In this document: piece after piece, positions 1 through 12,704 of the stretch | How the letters are laid out: every line of letters begins with the position of its first letter | Numbering within the stretch: the first letter of the stretch is position 1 | Program-made: the position numbers and the translations under genes | NCBI GenBank assembly: GCA_046154695.1 | Contig: JBJXFI010000396.1 | Location: forward strand, 1 to 32,178 | DNA from: DALYLB01 sp046154695 | GTDB lineage: Bacteria; Acidobacteriota; Blastocatellia; RBC074 | DNA: 32,178 nucleotides | Reading direction: 5' to 3' | Notes under the pieces: generated by a model | What the model saw: only the letters and a program-made list of their open reading frames with translations | Database searches by the model: none | What the model was told of the DNA's origin: nothing

Positions 1-21
1 CACCGCCGGCTACCATCCATC

Positions 22-35
22 GCCCCTATCGGGGC
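22..35. repeat. small GC hairpin
   Basis: A short inverted repeat, GCCCC-TATC-GGGGC, lies at the left edge of the window. It is followed by TCTTGTG rather than a real T-run, so it is at best a weak terminator or a structural remnant of the gene to the left, which is outside the window. Confidence 0.3.
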
Positions 36-80
36 TCTTGTGTCCCACTTTTAATCACACCCTTCCGGATCGAAACAACG

Positions 81-123
81 CGCCGAGTCTGGCTATTCAA
101 CCCGGACTCGGCGTATTATTTTT
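81..123 (+). terminator. Rho-independent terminator of the upstream gene
   Basis: A nine-base-pair stem (CGCCGAGTC at 81-89 with GACTCGGCG at 105-113) can be extended by a G-U pair and two G-C pairs. It is followed directly by the T-rich run TATTATTTTT at 114-123. The geometry is that of an intrinsic terminator reading rightward, closing a gene that lies mostly outside the window. It also separates that gene from the cytochrome gene at 190. Confidence 0.6.
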
Positions 124-189
124 CGGCATTGTTTAATTCAGTCTACAAGACAATCTCATCGCATTTTCGCGCCACAGGAGGCATGCAAC

Positions 190-3381
<3,192 letters not shown>

Positions 3382-3393
3382 TTGGAAAACAAG

Positions 3394-4857
3394 ATGAACC
3401 TCAATAAAGAACTCGAACTCCATCTCACCCGCCGGCAATTGTTCGGGCTGGGGGCAAAAGGCATCGGCCTGGCGGCCCTCGCGACGCTGCTCAGGCAGGA
3501 CGGTCTGGCTGAGCAGGAGGCCCACGACCCGCGAACGGGCGGGCTCGTCGGCGTGCCCCACTTTCCGCCCAAGGTAAAGCGGGTGATCATGCTCCATCAA
3601 TCCGGCGGGCCGTCGCAGATCGAGACCTTCGATTACAAGCCGGCGCTCGAAAAGCTGCACGGGGTGGAGCTGCCGGATTCGGTCCGCAAGGGGCAGCGCA
3701 TCACCGGGATGACCTCGGGCCAGAGCGCGTTTCCGTGCGTCAAATCCCTCTTCAAATTCGACCGGCACGGAAACTCCGGCCTCTGGGTCAGCGAACTGCT
3801 GCCGCATGCCGCCAGGATCATCGACGATCTTTGCGTGATCAAGACCGTTTTCACCGAGGCGATCAATCACGATCCGGCGATCACGTTCTTTCAGTCGGGC
3901 AGCCAGCAGCCGGGCCGCCCGAGCTTCGGTTCGTGGGCGAGTTACGGCCTCGGAAGCGAGAATCGAAATCTGCCGTCGTTCGTTGTGCTTCTCTCGCAGG
4001 CGCACGCGCTCAACACGGATCAGCCGCTCTTTTCGCGCCTCTGGGGCGCGGGCTTTCTGCCCTCGGCCTATCAGGGCGTGCGGCTTCGCGGCGGAGCCAC
4101 GCCGGTGCTCTATCTGGAAGACCCGCCGGGCGTCAACAAGACCACCCGCCGCCAGATGCTCGACGCCGTGGCGAAGCTCAACAAGATGAAGCACGACGCC
4201 TATGGCGATCCCGAGATCGAGACGCGCATCTCGCAATACGAGATGGCCTATCGCATGCAGACCTCCGTCCCCGATCTGATGGATCTATCGAAGGAGCCGG
4301 AGAAGACCTTTGAGATGTACGGCCCCGAGTCGCGCAAACCCGGCACCTACGCGGCGAATTGCCTGCTGGCGCGCCGGCTGGCCGAACGGGGCGTGCGCTT
4401 CATCCAGCTCTATCATCGCGGGTGGGATCAGCACAACGACCTGCCGCGCGACCTCGCGCTTCAGTGCCGCGGCACCGACCAGCCGACGGCCGCCCTCGTC
4501 GCCGATCTGAAACAGCGCGGCATGCTCGATGACTCCCTCGTCGTCTGGGGAGGCGAGTTCGGCCGCACCGTCTATTGCCAGGGCAAGCTGACCGAGGCAA
4601 ACTACGGCCGCGATCATCACCCGCGCAATTTCGCGATGTGGCTGGCCGGCGGCGGATTGAAGAAGGGATTCGCGCTCGGCGAGACCGACGATTTCAGCTA
4701 CAACATCACCGCCGATCCCGTTCACGTCCATGACCTGCAGGCGACGATTCTTCACCTGCTCGGCATCGACCACAAACGGCTGACCTACCGCTTCCAGGGG
4801 AGGGACTTCCGCCTGACGGATGTGCACGGAGAGCGCGTCGAGAAGGTCCTCGCATAA
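3394..4857 (+). CDS. DUF1501 Tat-exported protein
   Basis: A 487-residue protein counted from the ATG at 3394. An in-frame TTG at 3382 sits directly after the stop of the preceding gene. AAGGAG at 3373-3378 is too close to the TTG (3 nt) and rather far from the ATG (15 nt), so the start is not certain. The N-terminus carries a twin-arginine signal (T-R-R-Q-L-F near residues 12-17, then a hydrophobic stretch). Family motifs include LHQSGGPSQIETFD near the start of the mature protein, and WGGEFGRT and GRDHHPRNFAMW near the end. The DUF1501 family is thought to share the alkaline phosphatase/sulfatase superfamily fold. It occurs next to DUF1549/1553 genes in many genomes, as here. Substrate unknown. 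Confidence 0.88.
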   Translation: MNLNKELELHLTRRQLFGLGAKGIGLAALATLLRQDGLAEQEAHDPRTGGLVGVPHFPPKVKRVIMLHQSGGPSQIETFDYKPALEKLHGVELPDSVRKGQRITGMTSGQSAFPCVKSLFKFDRHGNSGLWVSELLPHAARIIDDLCVIKTVFTEAINHDPAITFFQSGSQQPGRPSFGSWASYGLGSENRNLPSFVVLLSQAHALNTDQPLFSRLWGAGFLPSAYQGVRLRGGATPVLYLEDPPGVNKTTRRQMLDAVAKLNKMKHDAYGDPEIETRISQYEMAYRMQTSVPDLMDLSKEPEKTFEMYGPESRKPGTYAANCLLARRLAERGVRFIQLYHRGWDQHNDLPRDLALQCRGTDQPTAALVADLKQRGMLDDSLVVWGGEFGRTVYCQGKLTEANYGRDHHPRNFAMWLAGGGLKKGFALGETDDFSYNITADPVHVHDLQATILHLLGIDHKRLTYRFQGRDFRLTDVHGERVEKVLA

Positions 4858-5006
4858 CCGTAATTCCGGGTTGCCATGCAGAGGAGGCGGGAGTATAAAC
4901 GCGGAGATCCGACTGGCGGCGCAATGATCCTCGTCTGTCCTAAAGAACGGATGGGCGCTTTCAGGCGGGCGCGATTTTTTCGTCGCAAACTCCAGGTGGA
5001 AAACCC

Positions 5007-7625
5007 ATGCGGACAATCATGACGGGACGAATCAAATTGATCGCGGTCCTTGGGATGCTGCTCCTTGCCGGGTGGATCGCGAATCCGCTGCCGCGTCCGG
5101 CGGACGCCGAGGCGCGCGGCGCGACGATGGAGCGAGAGTTTCTGGATGCGCATTGTTACGCCTGCCACAACAGCACAACGAGGAAGGGCGGCCTCGATCT
5201 GACGGCGCTCAAGCCGGAGGCGGGGGACGCGTCCATGTTTGCGACGTGGGTGAAGGTTCACGACCGGGTGCGCGATGGCGAGATGCCCCCGAAGGGAATG
5301 CCGCAGCCCGGCGAAGCCGCGCGCGCGGCGTTTCTGAAATCGGTCGCCGCGCCGCTGCTTGCGGCGGATGCGGCGCGGGTGCGGCGCGAGGGGCGTTCGA
5401 CCTGGCGGCGCATGAACCGGTATGAGTATGAAAACACGCTGCGCGACCTGCTCGGCGCGCCGTGGCTGCAAATCAAGGAGCTGCTGCCCGAGGACGGCGA
5501 GTCGCATCGCTTCAACAAAGTGGGCGAGGCGCTCGGCGTGTCGCACGTACAAATGAGCCGTTACCTGATGGCGGCGGAGCAGGCCTTGCGCGAAGTGATG
5601 GCGCGCGATGCGACGCCGCCCGGGACCGAGACGAAGCGGTATTACGCGCGGGAACAGCGCGCTTTCACGGGCAAAATCGAGTTCTCGCAATTCAATCGCG
5701 CTTCCGAGCGCGCCACATTTCCGCTGATCGGCGATGCTGCTGATTTGCCGGTGCTGAAGCGCGAAGCGCCGATGACGGTGGGCGCGGCTGATCCGGCGAA
5801 GCGCGAACTGGAAGGCATGGGAGTGGTGGCGAGCACCTACGAACCGCTGGAGATCCGCTTCAATCAATTCAAGGCGCCGGTGGCCGGGCGGTACAGGCTG
5901 CGCGTCAATGCCCATTCCTTCTGGGCCGGGCCCGAGAGTGAGGAGAAGTGGTGGCGTCCGAGCCGTGATCACGCCTCAGCCGGGCGCACGCGGGAACCGG
6001 TGACGCTCTATGCCGAAATTCCCCCGCTCCAGATGCGCTACCTGGGCACTTTCGACGTGGCTCCCGAAGCCTCGGTCAATGAACTGGAATTCTACCTGCT
6101 CAAGGATGAAACGATTCGGCCCGATGCGGCGCGCCTGTTTCGCTCGCGCCCGCCCAACTGGCGCAATCCGCTGGCGCAGAAGGACGGGCAGCCCGGCGTC
6201 GCCTTCCGCTGGCTGGAAGTTGAGGGCCCGCTCTATGACGAATGGCCCGGCCCGGGGCATCGCCTGATGTTCGGCGAGCTGCCGATCAAAAAGAATGCGA
6301 AAGGCGAGGTCGAGATTGTTTCCGCGAATCCCCATGCCGACGCCGAGCGTTTGCTGCGGGGCTTTTTACAGCGCGCGTATCGCCGCCCCGTGGTCGAGGC
6401 GGACCTGCAGCGGTTCCTGAAACTGGCGGACGCGGCATTTAATAGCGGCGGCGGGAAGAGCGGGAGAGGCTTTGCCGACGCGATGATCACTGCCTATTCC
6501 GCCGTGCTCTGCTCACCCGCATTCGTCACGCTGGAGGAGAAGCCGGGGCGATTGGACGATCATGCGCTCGCGGCGCGGCTCGCCTATTTTCTGTGGAATT
6601 CAGAGCCGGATGGCGCGCTGCGCGAGCTTGCGAGCCAGGGCGCGCTGCGCAAACCCGCCGTGCTGCGCGCGCAGGTCGAGCGCATGCTCAGCGATGCCAA
6701 AGCGCAGCGATTCGTGGCGGCCTTCCTCGATTACTGGCTCGATTTGCGCAAGGTCGGCAACACCTCGCCGGATGAAGTGCTTTATGCCGATTACTACCTG
6801 GACGATTTTCTCGTGGAATCGGCGGAGGCCGAAACCAGGGCGTTTTTCACCGAGCTGCTGCGCGGCGACCTGCCCGCGCGCAATCTCGTGGCTTCGGACT
6901 TCGCGACGATCAACGAGCGCCTGGCGGCGCATTACGGATTGCCGGGCGTCGAGGGGGCCGCGATTCGGCGCGTGGCGCTGCCTCCCGATTCCGTGCGCGG
7001 CGGGCTGCTGACGCAGGCCAGCGTGCTCAAGGTCACGGCGAACGGCACGACCACGTCGCCTGTACTGCGGGGTGTCTGGATCATGGAGCGCATTCTCGGC
7101 CAGCTTGTACCTCCGCCGCCGGCGGGCGTGTCGGCCGTGGAACCGGACACGCGCGGCGCGACGACGATTCGTGATCAGCTCGACAAGCATCGCACCCAGC
7201 CGAGCTGCGGCGTCTGCCACGCGAAGATCGATCCGGCGGGCTTCGCACTGGAAAATTTCGACGTGTTCGGCGGCTGGCGCGATCGATACCGCGCGCTGGG
7301 CGAGGGCGAAAAAGCCCCCGGCATCGGCAAGAACGGCCAGCGCTTCACATTTCGCCTCCTGCAACCGGTGGACGCCTCCGGCACGCTGCCCGACGGGCGC
7401 CGATTTCAGGACATCCGCGAATTGAAACGCATGCTGCTCAGGGACGAGCGGCAGATTGCCCGCAACCTCGCGGGGCAGCTCATCGTCTTCGCCACCGGCG
7501 CGCCTGTGCAGTTCGGCGACCGTCCGAAGGTCGAAGCCATTCTCGATCGCGCCGCGGCAAAAGGGTACGGCGTGAAATCGCTCGTTCAATTCATCATCGA
7601 AAGCGAGCTTTTTCGGAACAAATAA
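5007..7625 (+). CDS. DUF1587/DUF1592/DUF1588/DUF1585 secreted cytochrome-like protein
   Basis: An 872-residue exported protein. The ATG at 5007 has AGGTGG at 4994-4999 with a 7-nt spacer; a second in-frame ATG at 5019 is less well placed. A hydrophobic signal peptide covers about residues 8-35. The N-terminal haem motif is C50-Y-A-C53-H54. A DUF1587-type segment (RMNRYEYENTLRDLLG) lies near residue 135, a DUF1592-type helical segment (LAARLAYFLWNSEPDG) near 525, and a DUF1588 segment with C734-G-V-C737-H738 further on. DUF1585 forms the C-terminus. The architecture is the complete one for this family. Function is unproven; two CxxCH motifs suggest covalent haem and periplasmic redox work. It forms a pair with the DUF1552 gene 21 bases downstream. 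Confidence 0.9.
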   Translation: MRTIMTGRIKLIAVLGMLLLAGWIANPLPRPADAEARGATMEREFLDAHCYACHNSTTRKGGLDLTALKPEAGDASMFATWVKVHDRVRDGEMPPKGMPQPGEAARAAFLKSVAAPLLAADAARVRREGRSTWRRMNRYEYENTLRDLLGAPWLQIKELLPEDGESHRFNKVGEALGVSHVQMSRYLMAAEQALREVMARDATPPGTETKRYYAREQRAFTGKIEFSQFNRASERATFPLIGDAADLPVLKREAPMTVGAADPAKRELEGMGVVASTYEPLEIRFNQFKAPVAGRYRLRVNAHSFWAGPESEEKWWRPSRDHASAGRTREPVTLYAEIPPLQMRYLGTFDVAPEASVNELEFYLLKDETIRPDAARLFRSRPPNWRNPLAQKDGQPGVAFRWLEVEGPLYDEWPGPGHRLMFGELPIKKNAKGEVEIVSANPHADAERLLRGFLQRAYRRPVVEADLQRFLKLADAAFNSGGGKSGRGFADAMITAYSAVLCSPAFVTLEEKPGRLDDHALAARLAYFLWNSEPDGALRELASQGALRKPAVLRAQVERMLSDAKAQRFVAAFLDYWLDLRKVGNTSPDEVLYADYYLDDFLVESAEAETRAFFTELLRGDLPARNLVASDFATINERLAAHYGLPGVEGAAIRRVALPPDSVRGGLLTQASVLKVTANGTTTSPVLRGVWIMERILGQLVPPPPAGVSAVEPDTRGATTIRDQLDKHRTQPSCGVCHAKIDPAGFALENFDVFGGWRDRYRALGEGEKAPGIGKNGQRFTFRLLQPVDASGTLPDGRRFQDIRELKRMLLRDERQIARNLAGQLIVFATGAPVQFGDRPKVEAILDRAAAKGYGVKSLVQFIIESELFRNK

Positions 7626-7646
7626 TTCAACGAAGGGACGATCCGC

Positions 7647-8963
<1,317 letters not shown>

Positions 8964-9003
8964 TTTGCAAGAGGGTCCCGTGACCGGAACCTGATGCCGG
9001 AAT

Positions 9004-9052
9004 CATGAAAAAAAGCGCGAAGGATCGATCTTCCTTCGCGCTTTTTTTCATG
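9004..9052. terminator. Bidirectional intrinsic terminator, 21-bp perfect stem
   Basis: Positions 9004-9024 and 9032-9052 are perfect reverse complements around a 7-nt loop. The GC-rich core (GCGCGAAGGA) is flanked by A7 on the left and T7 on the right, so it can terminate transcription from both sides. It lies between the DUF1552 gene and the sialidase-like gene, which converge here. Confidence 0.85.
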
Positions 9053-9088
9053 GGCCCGGCGAGCCGGATTTTCATCGCTTCCGGAGCC

Positions 9089-10240
9089 CTATTTTCCCGT
9101 CTTCGCGTCGAGCTCCTTCAGCATGAACCGGACGCTGAGAATATAGGGGAGCTGCCCCTCATTCCAGTGGCCATAGGTCGTCGTCACGAACGTGCCGTCG
9201 CGGAGGACCTCCACGCCGGGATAGGCGCAGTCGGCGTTCCAGCCGGAGGCGTTCTTGTAATTCTTCCTGAGGCGTACGCGGTATTGCCCCTCGCGTCCCG
9301 CGACGACGTCCTCATAGCGGCCGACCCAGCCGACCCAGGCGCCCTGAGTCGGGCTTTCGAGCGTCGTGTCGCGGAAGGAGAGGAAGAGGCGTCCATCGGG
9401 GGCGTACTTTCCCGTATGCCGGTCGCCGGTCAGCGCGCCCGGAAGCTCGCGCGGGGCGCTCCAGGTCTTGCACTCGTCGTTCGAGAACATCACGTGGGAG
9501 TTCCGCGCGCGCCGGTTCTCGCGCAGCAGCATCGCGAGCTGTTTTCCGTCCGGCGACCGTATCACCCCCGGCTCGCACAGATGGATCTGGTCCGCCGCGA
9601 AGATCGATTGCGGCGCGGACCAGGTCAGGCCGCCGTCCTTCGAAAAGGTCTGATAGAGCGTCATCGTCTGTGATCGCTTCCCGTCTTTCGCGATGAACCG
9701 CCCGTCGTCATGAAAGAGCGCGACATAATCGCCGTTGCGCAGCCGCTCGACGCTGCCCATCGCCACGATTCCGCCGAAATCGCCGATGGGCTTCAATTCG
9801 CTCCACGTCCCGCCGTCGTCCTCCGAGACCGACATCCGGATCGGATAGAGGCCCGAGAACAGAATCAGCCGCTTTTTCCCCCTGCGATCGATGACGCGGT
9901 GGATCGTCGGCGTTTCCAGCGAGGTCTCCCAACTCTTCGGCGTCGGCAGCCGCGCGGACCAGGTCAATCCGCCGTCCGGGCTGCGCTTCATCAGAATCGC
10001 TCCGCGTCCGTGCCCCTTGGGATAGACCGTGAGGATCGTCCTGCCGTCCTCGAGCAGCACCGTCGTCGGATGGCCCAGATACTGCCCCGGCTCGTGATCC
10101 ACGACCACCTGCCGCTTCGTCTCGCTCCCTAGATCGATCACCGGAATCGTATAGCCGCGCGGCATCCCCGATTGAACGGCCCACCCGGCGCCCGCCGGCA
10201 GCGCGAGAAGACACAGGGAGAGGAAGAATGAATGTTTCAT
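9089..10240 (-). CDS. BNR/Asp-box exo-alpha-sialidase-like secreted protein
   Basis: A 383-residue protein counted from the ATG at 10240, chosen because it opens a proper signal peptide (MKHSFFLSLCLLALPAGAG). The frame is open 18 codons further upstream, but that part looks like leader. Four Asp-box (S-x-D-x-G-x-T-W) repeats are visible: SPDGGLTW, SEDDGGTW, SKDGGLTW and a degenerate SNDECKTW. This repeat marks six-bladed beta-propeller sialidases and related glycosidases. The protein is probably periplasmic or secreted. True sialidase activity cannot be inferred from Asp-boxes alone, since many family members act on other sugars or lack activity. It follows serC by 60 nt on the same strand and may share its transcript, although its role is unrelated to serine synthesis. 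Confidence 0.82.
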   Translation of the reverse strand: MKHSFFLSLCLLALPAGAGWAVQSGMPRGYTIPVIDLGSETKRQVVVDHEPGQYLGHPTTVLLEDGRTILTVYPKGHGRGAILMKRSPDGGLTWSARLPTPKSWETSLETPTIHRVIDRRGKKRLILFSGLYPIRMSVSEDDGGTWSELKPIGDFGGIVAMGSVERLRNGDYVALFHDDGRFIAKDGKRSQTMTLYQTFSKDGGLTWSAPQSIFAADQIHLCEPGVIRSPDGKQLAMLLRENRRARNSHVMFSNDECKTWSAPRELPGALTGDRHTGKYAPDGRLFLSFRDTTLESPTQGAWVGWVGRYEDVVAGREGQYRVRLRKNYKNASGWNADCAYPGVEVLRDGTFVTTTYGHWNEGQLPYILSVRFMLKELDAKTGK

Positions 10241-10300
10241 AGGCTTTTTAGCTGCGCCTTCGCATGAGATCCTCTCGACAGCGATTCGTTCCATTCCGGC

Positions 10301-11392
10301 TTAGCCGTTGCTCTTCTGAAATTCGCCCATAAATTGGACCAGCTTCTCGACGCCCGCCTTTGGAAAGGCATTGTAGATCGAGGCGCGCAGCCCCCCGACC
10401 GAGCGGTGGCCCTTCAATCCATCAAGGCCGGCGGCGGTGGCCTCCTTGATGAACTTCTTCTCGAGCTCCTCGCTCGGCAGCCGGAAGGTGACGTTCATCA
10501 TGCTCCGGCATTCCTTTTCGGCATGGCCGCGATAGTAATTGTCCGAGGCGTCGATCGCATTGTAGAGGATCCCGGCCTTCTCCTCGTTGCGGGCGCGCAC
10601 CTTCTCCAGCCCACCGAGATCGTTGAGCGCCCATTTGAAGACCAGCCCGCAGATGTAGATCGCGAAGCAGGGCGGCGTGTTGTACATCGATCCGTTCTTC
10701 GCCAGATTCCGGTAATCGAGCATGGCGGGAAGATTCTCCGGCGTCCTTTCGAGCAGGTCTTCGCGGATGATGACGATCGTCGCGCCCGCCGGGCCGGCGT
10801 TCTTCTGCGCGCCCGCGTAGATCAAACCGTATTTCGCGACGTCGATCGGCCGGCTGATGAAGTTCGACGACATATCGCAGACAAGCGGGACGTCGCCCGC
10901 GACCGGTTCGTCCCTGAACTCGACGCCGAAGATCGTCTCGTTCGAGGTGAAGTGAGCGTAGGCGGCCTTCGGATCGAGCTGGATCTCGGCCGCGCCCGGC
11001 AGGCGATTGAAATTGGTGTCCGCGGTCGAGGCGGCCTCGCGCGCCGTGCCGAGCTTCCGGGCCTCCTTGACCGCGCCCTGCCCCCAACTGCCCGTCACAA
11101 GGTAATCGGCTCTCGCCCCTTTCGGCAGCAGGTTCATCGGGATCATCGAAAACTGCATGCTCGCGCCGCCCTGCAGAAAGAGCACCTTGTAGTTTTCGGG
11201 GATGCCGACCAATTTCCGCAGATCCTCTTCCGCCTCCTTGATGATCTGCTCGAAGGCCGGCGACCGGTGGCTGATCTCCAACACCGACATTCCCACGCCG
11301 GGAAGGGCGAAGAGATCCCGCTGCGCCTGCTTTAAAACGGGCTCCGGCAAGACCGCCGGGCCCGCGCTGAAATTAAAAATGCGTTCGGTCAT
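10301..11392 (-). CDS. serC: Phosphoserine aminotransferase
   Basis: A 363-residue enzyme converting 3-phosphohydroxypyruvate and glutamate to phosphoserine and 2-oxoglutarate; pyridoxal phosphate dependent and cytoplasmic. The ATG at 11392 has AGGAG at 11403-11407 (10-nt spacer). The frame is open to 11491, but that extension translates a palindromic repeat and is not part of the gene. Family signatures are FNFSAGPAVLP at the N-terminus, FLQGGASMQFS, and AGAQKNAGPAG, in which the lysine near residue 196 should form the Schiff base with PLP. Length matches the roughly 360-residue family norm. It sits 106 nt downstream of serA on the same strand, giving steps one and two of serine synthesis side by side. 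Confidence 0.95.
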   Translation of the reverse strand: MTERIFNFSAGPAVLPEPVLKQAQRDLFALPGVGMSVLEISHRSPAFEQIIKEAEEDLRKLVGIPENYKVLFLQGGASMQFSMIPMNLLPKGARADYLVTGSWGQGAVKEARKLGTAREAASTADTNFNRLPGAAEIQLDPKAAYAHFTSNETIFGVEFRDEPVAGDVPLVCDMSSNFISRPIDVAKYGLIYAGAQKNAGPAGATIVIIREDLLERTPENLPAMLDYRNLAKNGSMYNTPPCFAIYICGLVFKWALNDLGGLEKVRARNEEKAGILYNAIDASDNYYRGHAEKECRSMMNVTFRLPSEELEKKFIKEATAAGLDGLKGHRSVGGLRASIYNAFPKAGVEKLVQFMGEFQKSNG

Positions 11393-11420
11393 GGAATAAA
11401 TACTCCTGGGGAAACCGTTC

Positions 11421-11482
11421 GGAGTTCCGCCTTCAGGCGGTCGCCCTGTTGCCAACGCCCCCGCCTGAAGGCGGGGAACTCC
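11421..11482. repeat. REP-like palindromic intergenic element
   Basis: An imperfect inverted repeat: the arm at 11421-11440 pairs with 11461-11482, with a 2-nt bulge. Each arm itself contains the small palindrome CCGCCTTCAGGCGG or its complement, so the unit can fold as one long stem or as two hairpins. It lies between serA and serC. The layout resembles REP-type elements. It could also weaken readthrough or protect the serC message. Confidence 0.6.
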
Positions 11483-11498
11483 AAACGCCATATTTATG

Positions 11499-12704
11499 TT
11501 AATTGAGAGAAAGAAGATTGATCTCGATCACATCGCTGTTCTCCCGCCGGATGCGCTGGAGCGTCTCGTTGTCGAGCGGCCCGTCGAGTTCGATGCGGGC
11601 GACGGCGGCCTCGGCCCCGGCGAAGACGATGTTCTCCATCCGCTGCACGTTGATCTCGGCGGCCTTGACCTGGTTCAGCACATGGGCGAGCACGCCCGGC
11701 CGGTCGAGGTGGCGGACGACGAGCAGGTGAGTGGCCGGGGTGCTGTCGGCGAGATTGACGACGTTCGGAACCTCGCCCGTCTCCCGGAACGCGCGAATGA
11801 TGCGGACCGTCTCGGCGGCGATTGCCTCCTGGGCCTGATCGGTCGATGCGCCGATATGATGGGTGCCGTATACGTTCGGCAGTTTCACGATCTCATCGGC
11901 GAATTCGCCGGTCGCGGCCCCCGGCTCGTTCGCGAAGACATCCAGCCCGGCGCGGATGCCCTTTGTCCGAATGGCCTGCGCCAGCGCCGCGTGATCGACG
12001 ACCTCCGCCCGGGAGGTGTTGATCAGATACGAGCCGGGCCTCATCACTTCGAAGACGTCCGCGTTGATGATCCCGCGCGTGTCCGGCGCGAGCGCCAGAT
12101 GAACGCTCAGGATGTCGCAGTCGTGCGCGACCTCGATGATCGTCTGACGAAACGAGATGCCCAGCGCCTCGGCCGTCGCCGGCGTCAGGCTCCGGCTCCA
12201 GGCGACGACCGGCATGCCGAACGCGCGGGCGCGGGGCAGCATCTCCTGCCCGATTCGCCCCAGCCCGACGAGGCCCAGCGTCCGCCCGAAGAGGCCCCGG
12301 GCCTTCCCGAACTCCTTCTTGTTCCACCGGGCCGCCCGCAGCTCCGCCACGTTGTCGGCGATGCGGCGATCGAGCGAGAGCATCAGTCCAAAGGCGAGCT
12401 CCGCCACCGCGATCGAATTCTTTCCCGGACAGTTCGAGACATAGATTCCCCGCGCGCATGCGGCCTTCACGTCGATCGTGTTGAAGCCCGCCCCGGCCCG
12501 CACCACGAGGCTCAATTTTCCGGGTTGAAGCATCGCCTCGGTCACCCGTGTGGATCGAACCACCAGGACCTCGGCCCGGGTCTCGGCGATCGCCTGGGCG
12601 AGCGCCTCCTCTTTCAGGTCCGGATTGTAGAGGACCTCGCAGCCGACGGCCCGCAGGCCCTCGATTCCGCTCTCTTCGAATTTATCGGCGATCAGCACTC
12701 TCAT
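11499..12704 (-). CDS. serA: D-3-phosphoglycerate dehydrogenase with ACT domain
   Basis: A 401-residue enzyme for the first committed step of serine synthesis, NAD-dependent oxidation of 3-phosphoglycerate. The start at 12704 overlaps the stop of the upstream DUF1015 gene as ATGA, and no clear ribosome site precedes it, which points to translational coupling. The Rossmann motif GLGRIG is at 147-152. The expected catalytic residues are R232 (SRAEVV), E260 (DVFANEPG) and H283 (THHIGAST). Residues about 325-401 form an ACT regulatory domain (HLLVVRHLDRPGVLAHVLNQ), which in this family often binds serine for feedback inhibition. The length corresponds to the short ACT-containing form without the extra ASB domain. 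Confidence 0.95.
   Translation of the reverse strand: MRVLIADKFEESGIEGLRAVGCEVLYNPDLKEEALAQAIAETRAEVLVVRSTRVTEAMLQPGKLSLVVRAGAGFNTIDVKAACARGIYVSNCPGKNSIAVAELAFGLMLSLDRRIADNVAELRAARWNKKEFGKARGLFGRTLGLVGLGRIGQEMLPRARAFGMPVVAWSRSLTPATAEALGISFRQTIIEVAHDCDILSVHLALAPDTRGIINADVFEVMRPGSYLINTSRAEVVDHAALAQAIRTKGIRAGLDVFANEPGAATGEFADEIVKLPNVYGTHHIGASTDQAQEAIAAETVRIIRAFRETGEVPNVVNLADSTPATHLLVVRHLDRPGVLAHVLNQVKAAEINVQRMENIVFAGAEAAVARIELDGPLDNETLQRIRRENSDVIEINLLSLN

Noticed and set aside
4958..4980. Possible terminator (GCGC...GCGC followed by a T-run) before the DUF1592-type gene
   Set aside because: The stem is only four base pairs with a large loop, so I do not separate the two gene pairs transcriptionally on this basis.
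4876..5022. 48-codon frame in the gap between the DUF1501 and DUF1592-type genes
   Set aside because: No ribosome site, Arg-rich composition, and overlap with the start of the next gene; no reason to consider it expressed.
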